NCBI GenBank assembly: GCA_021234155.1 | Contig: JAJEKV010000830.1 | Location: forward strand, 19,423 to 83,422 | Direction: 5' to 3' | Source: Isoetes taiwanensis | Taxonomy: Eukaryota; Streptophyta; Lycopodiopsida; Isoetales; Isoetaceae | Length of the DNA stretch: 64,000 nt | Shown: in pieces, positions 46,281 to 58,556 of the stretch | Position numbering within the stretch: the stretch's first letter is position 1 | How the letters are laid out: every line of letters starts with the position of its first letter | Translations under genes and position numbers: made by a program | Notes under the pieces: model-generated | What the model saw: the letters and a program-made list of their open reading frames with translations, nothing else | Told to the model about the DNA's origin: nothing | The model's database searches: none

Positions 46281-46366
46281 AGTTTGCATTGGTAGGAAAG
46301 ATGTCTGGAGAATCACTATGTTCCCCTGTATTTTGCTCGAGCATTTGCCTTACACTTAAAAGGTGA
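46281..46366 (+). pseudogene. Continuation of the interrupted host gene right of the chromovirus
   Basis: After the second AGTTT the host frame resumes at 46,286 with ALVGKMSGESLCSPVF and stays open for 26 codons. It then meets TGA or, equally likely, a splice donor (aaaag/gtgaat at 46,363-46,364). With the left part this gives 155 uninterrupted codons once both retroelements are removed. Confidence 0.5.
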
Positions 46367-49199
46367 ATCGGGTTGATTGGGATGATGTGAAAAAAAACGC
46401 CCACGGCTAAAAAGCAAGGTCAAAGAATCCAGAGGTTTTGGTGAAGTTGTAACAATTAAGTCGAGCAATGCCAAGGCCACAAGTCCTATGATACTTTCTA
46501 CAAAAAGAGGATAACGAACAGTTTGAATGTATTTCTTGAGAGCAGACCCTCTTTGAAGGAAAGCATATGTAAGGAGATGCAAAATTCAATGAGGGCGAGC
46601 TGCGGCTATATGAGACTTTGAAGCATAGGGAAGGGGAAAGGGCGGTATATTCTAAGCTAGTCCATGAGGCGAGACTAATTACTTGAATCGATGTCGAGGA
46701 GTTGCGAGGCATTTCAGCGTGTGAGATGGATGAAAGTGGCGGTAGTGCTATGAAGTTTGAGCACATAAAATGGAAGGTGGAGGATGCAATTCTTGTGAGA
46801 AGAGCAAGTGGGGCGGGATCTAGGCGAGCTTAGCAAGGAAGTGGAAGCAAAAGCATCCGAGTTGAGGCAGACTAGATTCCGAACTCAATTTAAGGTCTTC
46901 AAAAAGAGAGCAATTGAGGAGGAGGGACACAAAGATTTTGGAGTTGAGGGAGTTCTTAGATCACTCCTCGGTCCTTAGCTTACGGCCTCCTCCTCTTTCT
47001 TTGGTTTTGATTCTGAAGCGACCAAATGCTAATTTTCATCCTGCACAAATTGCGGCGGTGTTTTGGTTCCTCCCAGTGGTATTGGCATCTTGCGAGACAT
47101 CCTTACTGCCTATTATGTATTTCCTATCTTGCTAGCACAAGGAACAAGCTAGCGTGCGGTGCAGTGCACATGGAATGTGAATCTACCTCGTGCATTGGGG
47201 CTGATTGAAAAAGGTAAGCATGCATGTCGATTTCTTTCATGTCTTTCTTTATTAGTTCAGGTGTAAGATTGGTAGATGGATATTAGTTAGAAGTTGTGCA
47301 TTGGTTGTGCATTAATTGTTACGTAGTATATTAATTACATTTGGGTTTTAAAATGTAGGTTGAAGTGAAGATTTGTAGGGTTGGATCGTTTTTTTGCTTT
47401 TCTTTCTGGTGTAAACATCATGTTAGTACATGCATATTATTAATGTGCATGATGTACGGTGTTACCCGGATATTATTGAGGAGTTACTTTTATGTACTAA
47501 GAAAATAGGATAAGTAGGTACTTTGTGTGTACATTTGTATAACATGTGCTCTTTACAGGGGGGACATTTTGATACATCTTTGTACTCTATGATACATTTT
47601 AATGCAATTACAATTTTCGATAAAAGCTTTTCTACACTTGGCTCCAAATACATATATCTAATATATCTAATGACTACATGGAATGCATTTATGAATTCTT
47701 TTTCTAGGAAGCTTTCTACATTTGGATGTGGGTACATAAAAGCGTACATAATTCACGCAATCTGAGATACATGGAGTACATTTGGAATTGGATTGTACAT
47801 TGCTTTTGGATTGTACATTTCTTTTCGATCATTTAGTTACTATTGGCAATGCTTTCATTCTTGCAGGTGACATGGGTAGTATAAAGAAGCGAGAGAAGGT
47901 ATGTGATATGTGGTTATGGTCTCTTCATATGTACTTCAATTTCACCTCGTATCTGAGATGCTGAGCAAAAAGCAGTAGATCCTCTTTGCAAAGACACTTG
48001 GTTTTTCAAGTTGTGTAGATGATTATTATGGAGGAAGCATGATAAGTCAACCCCGTCCACATCTAGGTCACCTCACAGACACATTGAACACATTTGTATG
48101 CGAGCATGAGAGAGGAGGAAAAGGAACATCGAGGTAAGTAATTAGTTTTAAATGAATTTCTTTTTGGATTTTATAAGGAAGCAAATTGAGCTCATTTTTA
48201 ATATGAATCTGGTTGTCACAAGCAAAGCTACAATTGTAGCTTCATATGCAACAACAAATTGAGCTCCACGAAACAAAGGGCTAAATGTGGCAACACAGTG
48301 TGTGTCCATATTAGTTTAATTTCTACATTTTCTTGATGTTTATCTTGCTTTGGACAATGAGTTATCTTGTATCTTTGGAACCCGGCGAGGAGAACAATAA
48401 ACCCGTCTCGACACTCTAAAGAAAAAGATATTATTGTAGGGTCTTGACACTCCAAAGTTGCGATTTGTAGACAAGGTGCAGAAGGTACCAATTCTAAAGC
48501 CAATGCCACATCATTAGGACCGAACTTGAAAATCGTTTTCAAATGGTAAGTCAAAACTACTTATTGCATTTATTTATTGCATGTTCATACATTTTATTAT
48601 TTGCGGAAAGCGGAGGAGGAAACTAGTGGATCTATGGCCTTAGTTGGAACTACAATCGAAAAAGATTGAAGAATCATGTAAGGCAGGAACATATACAAGC
48701 TGGTGTTGAAGAAATTTTAGTGGAGAATGTGGCTCTAGATATGAAGCGGTGGTTGTGGTGAAGCAAGAGAAGGAGGAATCACGAGGATAGGAGTCTGAGA
48801 TAGTGGTGTGAGCGAGAAAAAGTCAAGAAAAAAAAAGATACAAAGGTGTGTGACGACTAAGAGAACTAGAACCCGGACATCGGTTGAGCAATGTAAAGTG
48901 TAATTGGATTAGTAAATATGTGTTTTATGCTAGTTACCATTGATGCTTGGTTTGCAATGACATGGATAACCTTAGGACAATGGTTCCATTCTATCCGTTC
49001 AAAAGCTGAACCTCGATTAAGGTCCTGAGAAATATTGTGTGGAGACATTGTTTAAAGATAGGCACATGTCTAATAGACATTTAGACATATTCGGAAGGTA
49101 TGTGAGCAACACATTGACATCAAATGGCGAGATGTCTTCTTTTTCTTCCTTGACTTTTTTTTTGACTTATCGAGGCGACATTTAAAAGATTAGCCCCGG
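46367..49199. other. Decayed sequence, no recognised gene
   Basis: Scattered charged pieces near 46,400-46,960 (KSKVKESRGFGEVVTIKSSN, DVEELRG) could be later exons of the interrupted host gene or of an old element. Further right there are tgtacatt-rich repeats near 47,770-47,830 and possible intron borders (gcaggtgacatgg near 47,865), but I can name nothing. Confidence 0.3.
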
Positions 49200-49254
49200 A
49201 TGCTAATAGTATGGGACAAGTTAGGGGAGTGCAGTTGAGAAAGGGCTACAAGGC

Positions 49255-49720
49255 ATTGTTGTTAGTAAATGCCGATTATATTATGGTTCGAGTTCAAGTT
49301 GAGGACCACCCCATCATGTTTTGGTGATTTTTGTTTTAGAGTCTACAAAAAAATTGCGGTACCACCTCAATGGCTTCTCCTGCAATTATTGTGTTGAACT
49401 CCATGACCGGTATAAGGTGGACAACAAACTCCTAAATATGTGAGCATTTTCTTTCGATTATATGTACCCTTCTTTGCTTGCTTAAATCTTAGTTGCATGT
49501 TCTCATTTGTGTGTGCGAGGGCTTCATAAGGATGTCATCACATATCTAACCAACTCTAGCTCACGTAGAGTTGAATTATATGTGGAAGAATGCAATTGAA
49601 GAAGGAAACTATTCGAGAGGTTCCACAACAACCCGGATAATGTAATTTGCGGTCTTTATGTGATGGCCTTTTATAAAAGCTTTTGTGGATGCCCAAGTGA
49701 ATTCTAAAAGCATGGTGAGT
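49255..49720 (+). pseudogene. Possible Ulp1-type cysteine protease fragment
   Basis: Ulp1-like proteases are often carried by plant MULE and CACTA transposons. The piece HHVLVIFVLESTKKLRYHL (about 49,305-49,365) resembles the catalytic His region (HW.L......K...Y.DS), and NNPDNVICGLYVMAFYKSF (about 49,625-49,685) resembles the Cys region (Q.D..DCG.YV..F). The order and the 300-bp spacing fit; the Asp and Gln positions do not all match. Heavily broken. Confidence 0.35.
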
Positions 49721-51600
49721 TGTTCTTATATTTCACATAAATCCTTTGGGATGTTTTATTATAGCGGATCTTAATTCTTGTGTTTGTTGCAGTTTTTTCA
49801 TCAACATGGTTCGACAAGGATTTTGCACTTGGCGTAAGAAATGTATTAATAAAAGCCATGATTGAATATGGTTTGAAGAAGAGATGAGACAAAACAAGTT
49901 GTCCTTTGGAAGGAAAGAGTGGTAGTTAAACTCATTCCAACTTATGGAATTTAAAGCTAATTGACTATTGTACTTTGAAATTTTATTGAATAAAAATTGT
50001 TTGCAGCGCTTTGAATAAGAATTAGTTTAGACTTTCAATGTCTTATCCTTAGGCTTGGTCGGTTAGATGTATGGCTAACCTAAGCGCCTGGATTACTTAG
50101 GGGGCTTATTATATTTGATCTCAAGGCATTTTGGGTTACTATTGTAAATCAGCACCCAGTGACTATAATGGCACTCAAGTGCCAATCCAATTACGATGGA
50201 GTCTTCTTTTGTCGTCCATTGTCCGAAATCATTGTTGTCTTGGTGTTCCAACCATTGGGATTTTGGTCAGATCTTCCTTGGATGTTCGATAGCCATTGTA
50301 GACAAGTTGTATGAGCAAGGCATACCAAGATTTAAATTCATTTATGGTGGCAATAGATGTTGGACCCTCTGCTTAGAGGCCAATGATGGGACCAGGACAT
50401 ATTTCTTTTCCCTTTGGATATTCCACTCCTCAAGTATCAAGAATACGGAAATAGTTGTGTTATGATTCGACCTTCCTTTCAAATGTATCTTCAATGAGGG
50501 TTGCTCTTCTGCACACCCATTATGGCATCAGACTAACTGGTGAAGACAAAGATTTGTGTTGGCTATTTATTTTGGTTTGTAGACTTGAAGAATGCAAATG
50601 ACTCTACCACTTATGTCCAAGAGCATCAATTTGATACTTCTCGTGCATCAATGATAACCTGAGAGTGAAATGCATAAAATCTCAATATGGTGAAGACATT
50701 GATAGTTTATGGAGCTTTTGCAATAGAGGTTGCTTGCTAATTAGAAGCCTAGCATCCATGATGAAGAGATTCATAATAGAAGAATCTAGTGAAGATGATG
50801 AAGGTGGGGTACAAGATGAGTGTCTTTGGTACATCGGATAGCAAACAAGTCGAGGACACGGGCACATCTTCGTGTACTTAGGTAATACAATTATGCTTAG
50901 ATGTTGTATGTTGTAGAGCTTTTTGCAATCTGATGTATGTACATAACTTAGGTGTCTGATTAAGCTTTCATGATATACTAATAATTTTATATGCATTGTA
51001 GATGTAAGGAATGATCTACAAAACAAATGTCAAATTCTTCAACCAACTGAAGTAGATCTTCAACCAAGCTGATATAGAAGAAACAAATCTAAGTTCCCAA
51101 TATCTTTGGAGGGGACTAATCCAAGGTCGAATACCATGCTTCTGAGCTTTGGGAAATGGTTGAGAGAATCAGTGATTCGGATACTCGAAGCAATTTGCTA
51201 AATCTACTTGCAGTCAAAGGTTTACTACATAATCCTTGGGGGAGACCATCCTTTACTGAGTAGTTGATCAGCCAATAGGGTGGACCGGCCTTCCAATAGC
51301 CGAGAGAATGCCCAGCGGCAAGTGCTCTTGGCTGTAGCACATGTAAATCGAAAACCGTTGGAAGAAAGGCTTGCATGATGCAATAATCTTTGAGATATTA
51401 TGTTCGGATGACATAGTGATTAGGCCTGCTTTTTAAGTTATTAAGTGTACTTTGTACTATTTGCTTCAGAAATATAATTATATTGTACCTTTTGCACTTG
51501 TCTACAATTTGAACTTCAACATGTTCCATGCTATATTTTACAAACCCGGGTAGTTCTGCGGTACAAACCCTTTTGCAAAATTCAATTCAATTCAAAAAGT
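49721..51600. other. Decayed sequence, no recognised gene
   Basis: An 89-codon frame at 50,196-50,465 (MESSFVVHCPKSLLSWCSNH) is open but unassigned. The remainder has no conserved frame. Confidence 0.3.
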
Positions 51601-51632
51601 AACACAATACAAAGCACCCAAATTCAAAGCCT

Positions 51633-53300
51633 TCACCTAATCCAAAGCATCCACCGACCGGGAAGACTTTCTAGCAACATCTCATGCACATCATCAGACA
51701 ATGCAAAAGTACTAGCACCTTTAACCACTTGATTTATCTTCTTCATGGGAAATTTGGCTCCAATAACGGATCTCTTTGGTACCAATACTTCTCTATCATC
51801 AAGAAAACTTATATTTGTTATGGCAACTTGGTCATTTCGATGATAATAGTAAGCTGATATTTGTGTCACTGCATGATGCTCATTCTTGTAATCATCAATG
51901 GCCAGTTTGATCCAATACATGCTTTTTTCTCTAGTGCAAGCAAGAACATAGTATGGCACATCTTCCTCATTACCGGGGAAGAGCAAAAGAAAAAAAATTA
52001 TCACCAAAGTATATCACATCATGTAACTCCTCTACCTCATTTGCAAACATTCGGTTTATGATTCAATTACGTACCTTGGCATGTGCACATGGGACTAAGC
52101 TTCTTCAATGTCCACTTTCCACAGTGTTGAATAGACTCACATGCACGCCATTCAAAGTTTATGCGAGCTTTGCCAAAAAATAAGATAGTGAATCTAACCA
52201 TCGGTGGTTGGATCCTCGAACTTATGGAAGATACCATAGAGTACCAGCTTTGGACACGAGGAAGGGTTGCACATCAAATGGCTTTGACCTGTCAATCTTA
52301 GCCTCCTTCACTTCCCAATACACCCTACAAACTTGAGATTTCTTGTTTAAAAACAACACCGGGCATCATGAGCACCCTTTATTTCAATCCCATGCTCTCT
52401 TCTTTGCTCAGCGGCCAAGAGTTGCTTGGCCTTGGCGACCTCTCCATCATGTTCCCCTTCCCATGCCCTGATCAGAAGAAATTCCATTGTACCCACGAAT
52501 GCCATCGACAATGGTACTGCATATGAAGTAGAATGATCTTGAATTTGGTAAGCGGCACAACCATCGACCACGAGATGATACGCATGTGAGATCCTCCATT
52601 CTCTTTCAACCACTGAAGATGAAGTTGAAATGCATGTTGTACAAAATGTGTCATGACTTCTATCATGAAACATATAAGTGAGCGGTCTTACGCAACTTAC
52701 CATTTACCTTGAAGAGGTGATGTGTACCAAAATAGTGATCGATGCGCATTCCAATGTTGATTTGCACTTCTTTGAAGTTTTGCAGTAATGTAATTTTCTG
52801 CAAAGTCTACTCGATATCGCGAGAATCATCTCTTAGACTCTGAATGCTTCTCCTAAATTCCTTGCTTTCTTACCTTAATGAGCTGCAAAGTTGTGATGCA
52901 CAAACTTTTCATGTGATCAAACATGGCGGATAGCATGAAAGGAGCATCTGTTTGCTTCTCCACCAATCTTAGTCTTCTAGAAGTGCCCTTCCTTGACTTT
53001 CGTCCATATAACATTAAGCATGCCATTTAACATCATCTTCATTATTACGTCAGGTCTCTTTTGGACATAAGGAATCTTTTGCTTACCACATTTTCACAAT
53101 CCCCCTTATGCCCACTTATTGCCACCTCTTCCCTTTCCTCTTTTGGCAAACCATTTCTCTCAAAAGTGCTAACATTACAAAATGTAAGCTTTTTGTACGA
53201 CAAACCCCATCATGTGTACCAACAACACATACATCACAATTGCAACTGCAATTTATGTGAAACTTCAGCCTCATAGAGTTGAAAGCTTTTACGAAATTCT
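51633..53300 (-). pseudogene. Decayed transposase-like ORF (family not named)
   Basis: The minus strand, read across frames, has THFVQHAFQLHLQWLKENGG, ISW(S)..GCAA.Q, an EWNFF-like MEFLLIRAWEGEHDGE, AKAKQLLAAEQRREHGIEIK and GAHD (52,347-52,700). It then has VYWEVKEAKIDRSKPFDV and PPMVRFTILFFGKARI (about 52,150-52,330), and VPYYVLACTREKSMYWIKLA (51,900-51,960). The sequence DGCAAQFK..., WNFF..GHGKGEHDG and K.AHD occurs in a widespread eukaryotic transposase-like family that I cannot name with certainty. No terminal repeats were found. Confidence 0.4.
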
Positions 53301-53622
53301 GCCTTGTTCATGCTTTTTAGCGGACAAGTGTTTTCTCTCCTTCAATTTCCTTATGCAACTTGGTTTGGTATTCAAACATTCTAATACCAACATGCGCATC
53401 TGGATTCTCCTCCACAAAGCTGCTCATCATTTCGGCTGCACATTGCAAAAGAAAATAGGTAAGTTGGAGAAAGGCATTGCATTGAATACCTTACATATCG
53501 ATTACATAAGTAGAAATACTATGTATACCGGTACATATCGGTTGTACATGTAAAAGATTTGATTGAATCTATACATATTAGATTACATATATGCGATAGA
53601 TATAATATAGTATCAATTTATA

Positions 53623-53985
53623 GCACATTTAATCCTACATCCTTACACTATGTACATATATATCACATAATATACATGAAATACTTCCAAGAGCAAGTAG
53701 ATGACCCCATAAACCTCATTTACATGTATAATACATTAAGTAAAAGCAGACCAGAAAAGGCTACATCAAAGCAAAGTAAACTAAGATTGGCGAGGAGTTC
53801 ACTTACGGCACATTTAATCTTACATCCTTACACTATGTACATATATATCACATAATATACATGAAATACTTCCAAAACAAGTAGATGACCCATAAACCTC
53901 ATTTACATGTCAATATAGCAACAAAAACAGGACCGAAAAGGATACATCAAAGCAAGTAAACTAAGATTAGTGGGAGTTCACATAT
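53623..53985 (+). repeat. 185-bp tandem duplication
   Basis: The block starting gcacatttaatc at 53,623 repeats at 53,808, with the shared run ccttacactatgtacatata. The second copy has several small deletions relative to the first. Confidence 0.9.
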
Positions 53986-54186
53986 GTGCATGAAAATGTA
54001 CATGAAAACAACAAAAGCTGAAATGTAATAGTTTATTTGACAAAAGCTTTAATAATTGAGGAATGTCAAGAATCTTTGGATTGCCTCGCTTCTTTTTCCT
54101 CACATCCACATTACTTTGGTGAAACCTTGGTGTTGTTAAGCCCGAGCTGGATGACTTTTAGCTTGGTTTTCTTCTTCATCCAAGCG

Positions 54187-54438
54187 CTAATCGGATCTAG
54201 CCTTCACGCACGCTAATGCCCAAATGTTTGAACCCGACGAATTGCCATTCTCTTTCTTACGCTGGCGACAATTTATGACATATGAAAGATTTCGGGTAAT
54301 GGCATTTTGAGCATCTTCAATAGAATAAGCAATTCCCTTTTGCTTCAAATCACCGTTTTTCCCCACAACCATTGATAAATGCTGAGTTGCTTGGCGAATG
54401 AATTTATCACCACTATTAGAGCATTTTACCTCTTCCAA
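54187..54438 (-). other. Open frame of 83 codons, unassigned
   Basis: Begins MEEVKCSNSGDKFIRQATQH, basic and Asn/Lys-rich, with RNLSYVINCRQRKKENGNSS. It may be a piece of an old element. I do not recognise it, and no neighbour supports a function. Confidence 0.2.
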
Positions 54439-54822
54439 TCCATCCTTAAAGGTTTTCTAAAATTGCATGCGGGTTTTGACCCGAAAATGACTTTGCTTGT
54501 TAGAAGGCAACCCAATCCATCAAATACCAGGTTAAAAAAGCTTTATAGCACGTGATCTTGCATGCTTGAAATGTGAAACAAATAAGTACCTTTGATTAGG
54601 ATCGAGAGAGATTGACTTCTTTTCTCATATGATGCTTGACATTTTGCTGCCGGTCCTTATTTTTTTGGTAACATACCTTGAGGATGTACTACCCTTTTCG
54701 ATTTAAATTTATCATGCTCTGCCATCTTCTTTTTTCCCTTTCTCATCTCTCCCACTTTGAAATTCGCATGCCACTGTTGTTTACTCTTCAATTTTTGGAT
54801 TCACGGATACCATCGATGTTTT

Positions 54823-54958
54823 GCCACATTCAGTTTCAAAATCACCCAGCATGTTTTATTGATCGCCACATTCGGTTTCAAAATCACCCAGTTGCATGTT
54901 TTTCACGATCAGCCACATTAGGTTTCAAAATCACCCGGATTGCATGTTTTCTGATCAC
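54823..54958 (+). repeat. Three-copy minisatellite, 42-47 bp unit
   Basis: gccacatt.ggtttcaaaatcaccc repeats at 54,823, 54,865 and 54,912, each followed by gcatgtttt and gatca. Confidence 0.9.
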
Positions 54959-55369
54959 GGAAAAAATTCAAATTGTGTTCTACTTTCTTGGTTCGATGCG
55001 GGAATTTTCTTGGAAGAAATTTTACGGAGGAATTTTCACGGAAATTGGAGAGAATTTCCTCCGGGAGTTTCGCATCAGCCGTGAGCCTCTACTGCGTCAT
55101 AATTACAAACAAGCGGGGGAATTTTGCCCTTTTAAATATATAAGACAAAATTTATACATGAAATAAGTACATTTAAAATTCAACCGTTCAAAGTTTACAT
55201 GAATTGCCCCCTAATGTATGACACCCTAGCGTGCTTTTACCCTCTTTTAGTTGTGTAGAAAATGTCGGAATAAGTGTGACTTATGCTTTTCTAAATTTTT
55301 TGGAACATTCACAACTCCATGCAGAAAGATGCTTATAAGAGTTAGATTCACAATTAAGCCCTTGTAGCT

Positions 55370-56175
55370 CTTTGCATTGAAAAAGCTATCTTTGGTTGGT
55401 AGTATTAAAGGCAATTGAATAAAAATAAGAGAAATTTTGAACTTCATCTTCTAGTAAGCGAAGCATTACATTTTTTCCTCTTCATTTTGCTTTTTTGTAT
55501 TGTTATTTTGTTTTCCTTCTTATAATGAGGATTTGTCGGCTTCATTTGCTAGATTCAGTATATCAAGAGAAAAGCTGACTCTTAGCGATGCGGAAGATAG
55601 AACGGCTGGTTTTAAATTACATAGCGAAAGAAAGTTGAAGGACATCAATGTAAAGAGGAACAGTGCCAATATCAGGTGTCTACCTTGTGTCAGTCTTTTT
55701 CTTTGTGGTGCTAGTCTCGATTACGATATTTGCTTGTTGCTCTCTATTTTGATACAAATTGTTGGATGAGTAGCATTATGACTCATGCTTATTAATTTAT
55801 GGACTTTACAAGTCGAGGTAAGAAGACTTCGGGTCACAATCTGCTGGGTTTATTCAGCTCTTTGCATTTTAACATCTATTTTTGATAGGTAGTCTTGAGG
55901 CATCTTGAATAAAAATAGGTGAAATTTTGAACTTAGTTTTCTAATAAAGCGAGAAGGAATTACAATTCCCTCTTCATTTCACTTTCTGTATGTTTTCCTT
56001 CTTATATTTAGACTTTGCCAACTTCATTTGTGATTCATATTAGGAAAAAGAGCGACTCTTTAGCTTCCCACAAATTTTGATCTAAAAAGCTAGACAACTT
56101 AAAGATGGTGGGTTTATGATATAGCTTTAGAAAGTTGAGAGGACATTTATGTAAAGAGGACATTTAGGTGGCAGG
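55370..56175 (+). repeat. Diverged ~480-bp duplication
   Basis: The run from tctttgcattgaaaaag (55,370) through ctagtaagcg, ttttccttcttata, gtcggcttcatttgc and tgtaaagaggaacag (to about 55,690) has a diverged counterpart from tctttgcattttaac (about 55,859) through ctaataaagcg, ttttccttcttata, gccaacttcatttg and tgtaaagaggacat (to about 56,170). The left copy keeps an open frame (55,500-55,769) with FARFSISREKLTLSDAEDRT, so the unit once may have been coding. Confidence 0.6.
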
Positions 56176-56339
56176 CGTATTATCTTGAACAAAAAAAAAG
56201 GGAATATATTTTTTAATATCTGTCATAATTGTTTCAATGATATGGATGTATAATAATGTGTATGTGGAAACAGAAACTCTAATAGGTGGTTGTGTTGTCT
56301 ATATGAAACCAACATGTTACTTTTTAAGTATATGAATTA

Positions 56340-56700
56340 AAGAAGGTTTGGCTGACTTTTAATATTTGTCACAATAGCTTTGATGATATAAAAAGCATAT
56401 CTGTTTGGAAGGCAAAACTCGAGATAGTGGTTGTGCTGCCCACAAACCTCAGAACCATAGTCTGAGGCTAACCAAAGTTGTTTGTTTACAATATAAAACT
56501 CATAAAAGTATTGGATAGCTTTGATCATATGGAAAGCATGTCTATAAGCGGGAAGCAAAATTTCGAGATAGTGGTTAGTGAGAATGTGGACACTTGTGAA
56601 TGTGTTGCCATTAAAACAGTGGATAAGGAGAAGGTTTTCCAACATAAGATGGTGAGCATTACATGTTCTTTTATAATCTATGTTTGGTTTTGCTTTTAAG
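56340..56700 (+). repeat. Second diverged duplication
   Basis: agctttgatgatataaaaagcatat...gagatagtggttgtg (56,387-56,437) is repeated as agctttgatcatatggaaagcatgt...gagatagtggttagtg (56,517-56,579). A 73-codon frame (56,478-56,699) covers the second copy; unassigned. Confidence 0.5.
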
Positions 56701-57284
56701 CATTTCAAGGCCCAATTCTCGCAAATAGTTTCCCTTGTAGGAGCTATAGCGTATATAAGACTTTGTTAGCCATTCTTTTGTGTGCAGTACTCTGTTTACA
56801 TTTGTCATTATGTTTACTTCGTTCTTTGATGAGAAAAGCAATGAGCTAAAGAGCCCTTTTCTGCCATCTCTATTTCTGATTCTAAACTTGTCCCTAGGTT
56901 GTCCAACATAGCCCAGTGGGCTTTAGCATCTTGGCACTTATATTTCCAATTCTTGAGCTTTTGTAGGGCGAAGACCCTCCTCCATGGCTAGTTTGCTTTT
57001 TAGCTTTGAGGAATGGCCGGAGTTGAACTGGGCTTGACAAGCGGAGTTTGATACTTGGGCATAGCTCGAGGTCATAAACCTGAATATACCTGGCTCATGG
57101 CGAGGATTCTTGAGCTCGAGGAGGATGCAATTCATCTTGGAGGTTCCTAATGGAAATTGTAACATAGCCTTTGGAGCCCGATAGTGTAGGCAGTAATGCG
57201 TCCGGAGTTGGATGTGCGGATGTATTGGTATCTGTGAGTTGTCTTGTATTTATTGTGCATACAATTCAAGTAATACTTTTCATA

Positions 57285-57780
57285 CTAAAATAACATGGCG
57301 AACCCCGGAGTGGTTGATGGTTTTTTAGAATGCAGATTTGGGTTTCCATTAAAACCCTTCAAATTTCCATGGAAACCCTTCAATTTCCATGAAACCACAT
57401 TTTCATGGAAACCCTTCCGGCTTTCATTAAAACCGGGAAGGGTTCCATGAAAGCTCTCTATTTTCCATGAGCCACCAGAATTTCCATGTTTGGAAAATAG
57501 GAAGGGTTTCCATGGAAAATAGGAAGGGGTTTCTCCATCAGAAAATAGAAGGTTTCCCGACCCAAATCGGAAGAGGTTTAAGCGGAAAAGGGTTTCCATT
57601 TTTTAATATTTTTAATATTGGCCATTATATTTATGGGCGGTACCTTCCGAAGGCGAGCAGCCCGTTAATGGTGCCGTATAAAATATGCATGCAGAAAATT
57701 CAAAATTTAATTCAAATGGAAGCACTTCCTATTTTCCAATGGCCAGGAAAATAGGAAGGTTTCCACGTCAGATCAAAATT
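57285..57780. repeat. Cluster of TTTCCATGGAAA palindromes and GAAAATAGGAAGG repeats
   Basis: The self-complementary word tttccatggaaa, or close variants, occurs at least four times between about 57,340 and 57,600, interleaved with aaacccttc and its complement gaagggttt. gaaaataggaagg recurs at about 57,482, 57,518 and 57,750. The region can fold on itself many ways. Chance open frames on both strands follow from the repeat. Confidence 0.75.
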
Positions 57781-57784
57781 TCTA

Positions 57785-57945
57785 ATCTTACTTGAAAATC
57801 TTCTTATCTTGCAACATGGTTGTAATCTTTATCTTGCAACATGTAGTTTGTAATCTACGTCGATCTAATCTTGCAAAAATCTTCTTATCTTGCAACATTA
57901 TTTGTAATCTTTATCTTTAACATGGTTGTAATCTCACGTCATTCA
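57785..57945 (+). repeat. Short imperfect tandem repeat (atcttgcaacatggttgtaat unit)
   Basis: cttatcttgcaacat followed by tgtaatctt recurs about four times between 57,800 and 57,935 with variable spacing. Confidence 0.7.
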
Positions 57946-58556
57946 CTGACTCAATTTAGAAAGATGGGCATTATAATAGCTAGCCCAACAAAGTTTTGAG
58001 TTAACCAAAGTAAAGTAGGAGGTGTAGAGTCCGGCCGGTTAGCGGTTATTCTTGATGTCCACCTATTGATCCTTGCCCAGTTATTAAATCATTTTCAGTG
58101 ATTCTTGATCATCCACTGTTGGTCCTTGCCCGGATTTATTAAATCATTTCGATACCCGATAATTACGGACTACATGGTATGTTTAGGCGTAACCACCATT
58201 ACCCGAGAACTATGGAGAATCTTGGGAGATCGTGTATTTTCCTAGTTAAACTTATGCGATATATTTGCGTGCTTGATACCTTTCATTTAAGAGTAGCTGA
58301 TCCATAAATATCATTTGTATTTACCTTTAGGAATGCCTGGCGATATTCATGCTTAATGTTTATTTACTTTAGGGCTTTTATTTCCTTTCACGATATCACG
58401 AGCCATACGTTAAGATGATGAAAAGCACTGCTTAAAGCACAAGTTTAAAAGTTACTCATGGTAGAACGTATAATAATAGAGATGAAACGGCTGAACTAAA
58501 ACCTTGTATGTTTAATCCATTTAAATCCAAGATGCACATATTCCATTTTATGCATT
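57946..58556. other. Non-coding stretch with one short duplication
   Basis: A block with gat.cttgccc.g.ttattaaatcattt occurs at about 58,069 and 58,120. No gene recognised. Confidence 0.35.

Noticed and set aside
57285-57599. 104-codon minus-strand ORF with Gly-Phe-His-Gly-Asn repeats
   Set aside because: Translation of the palindromic repeat cluster, not a likely protein.
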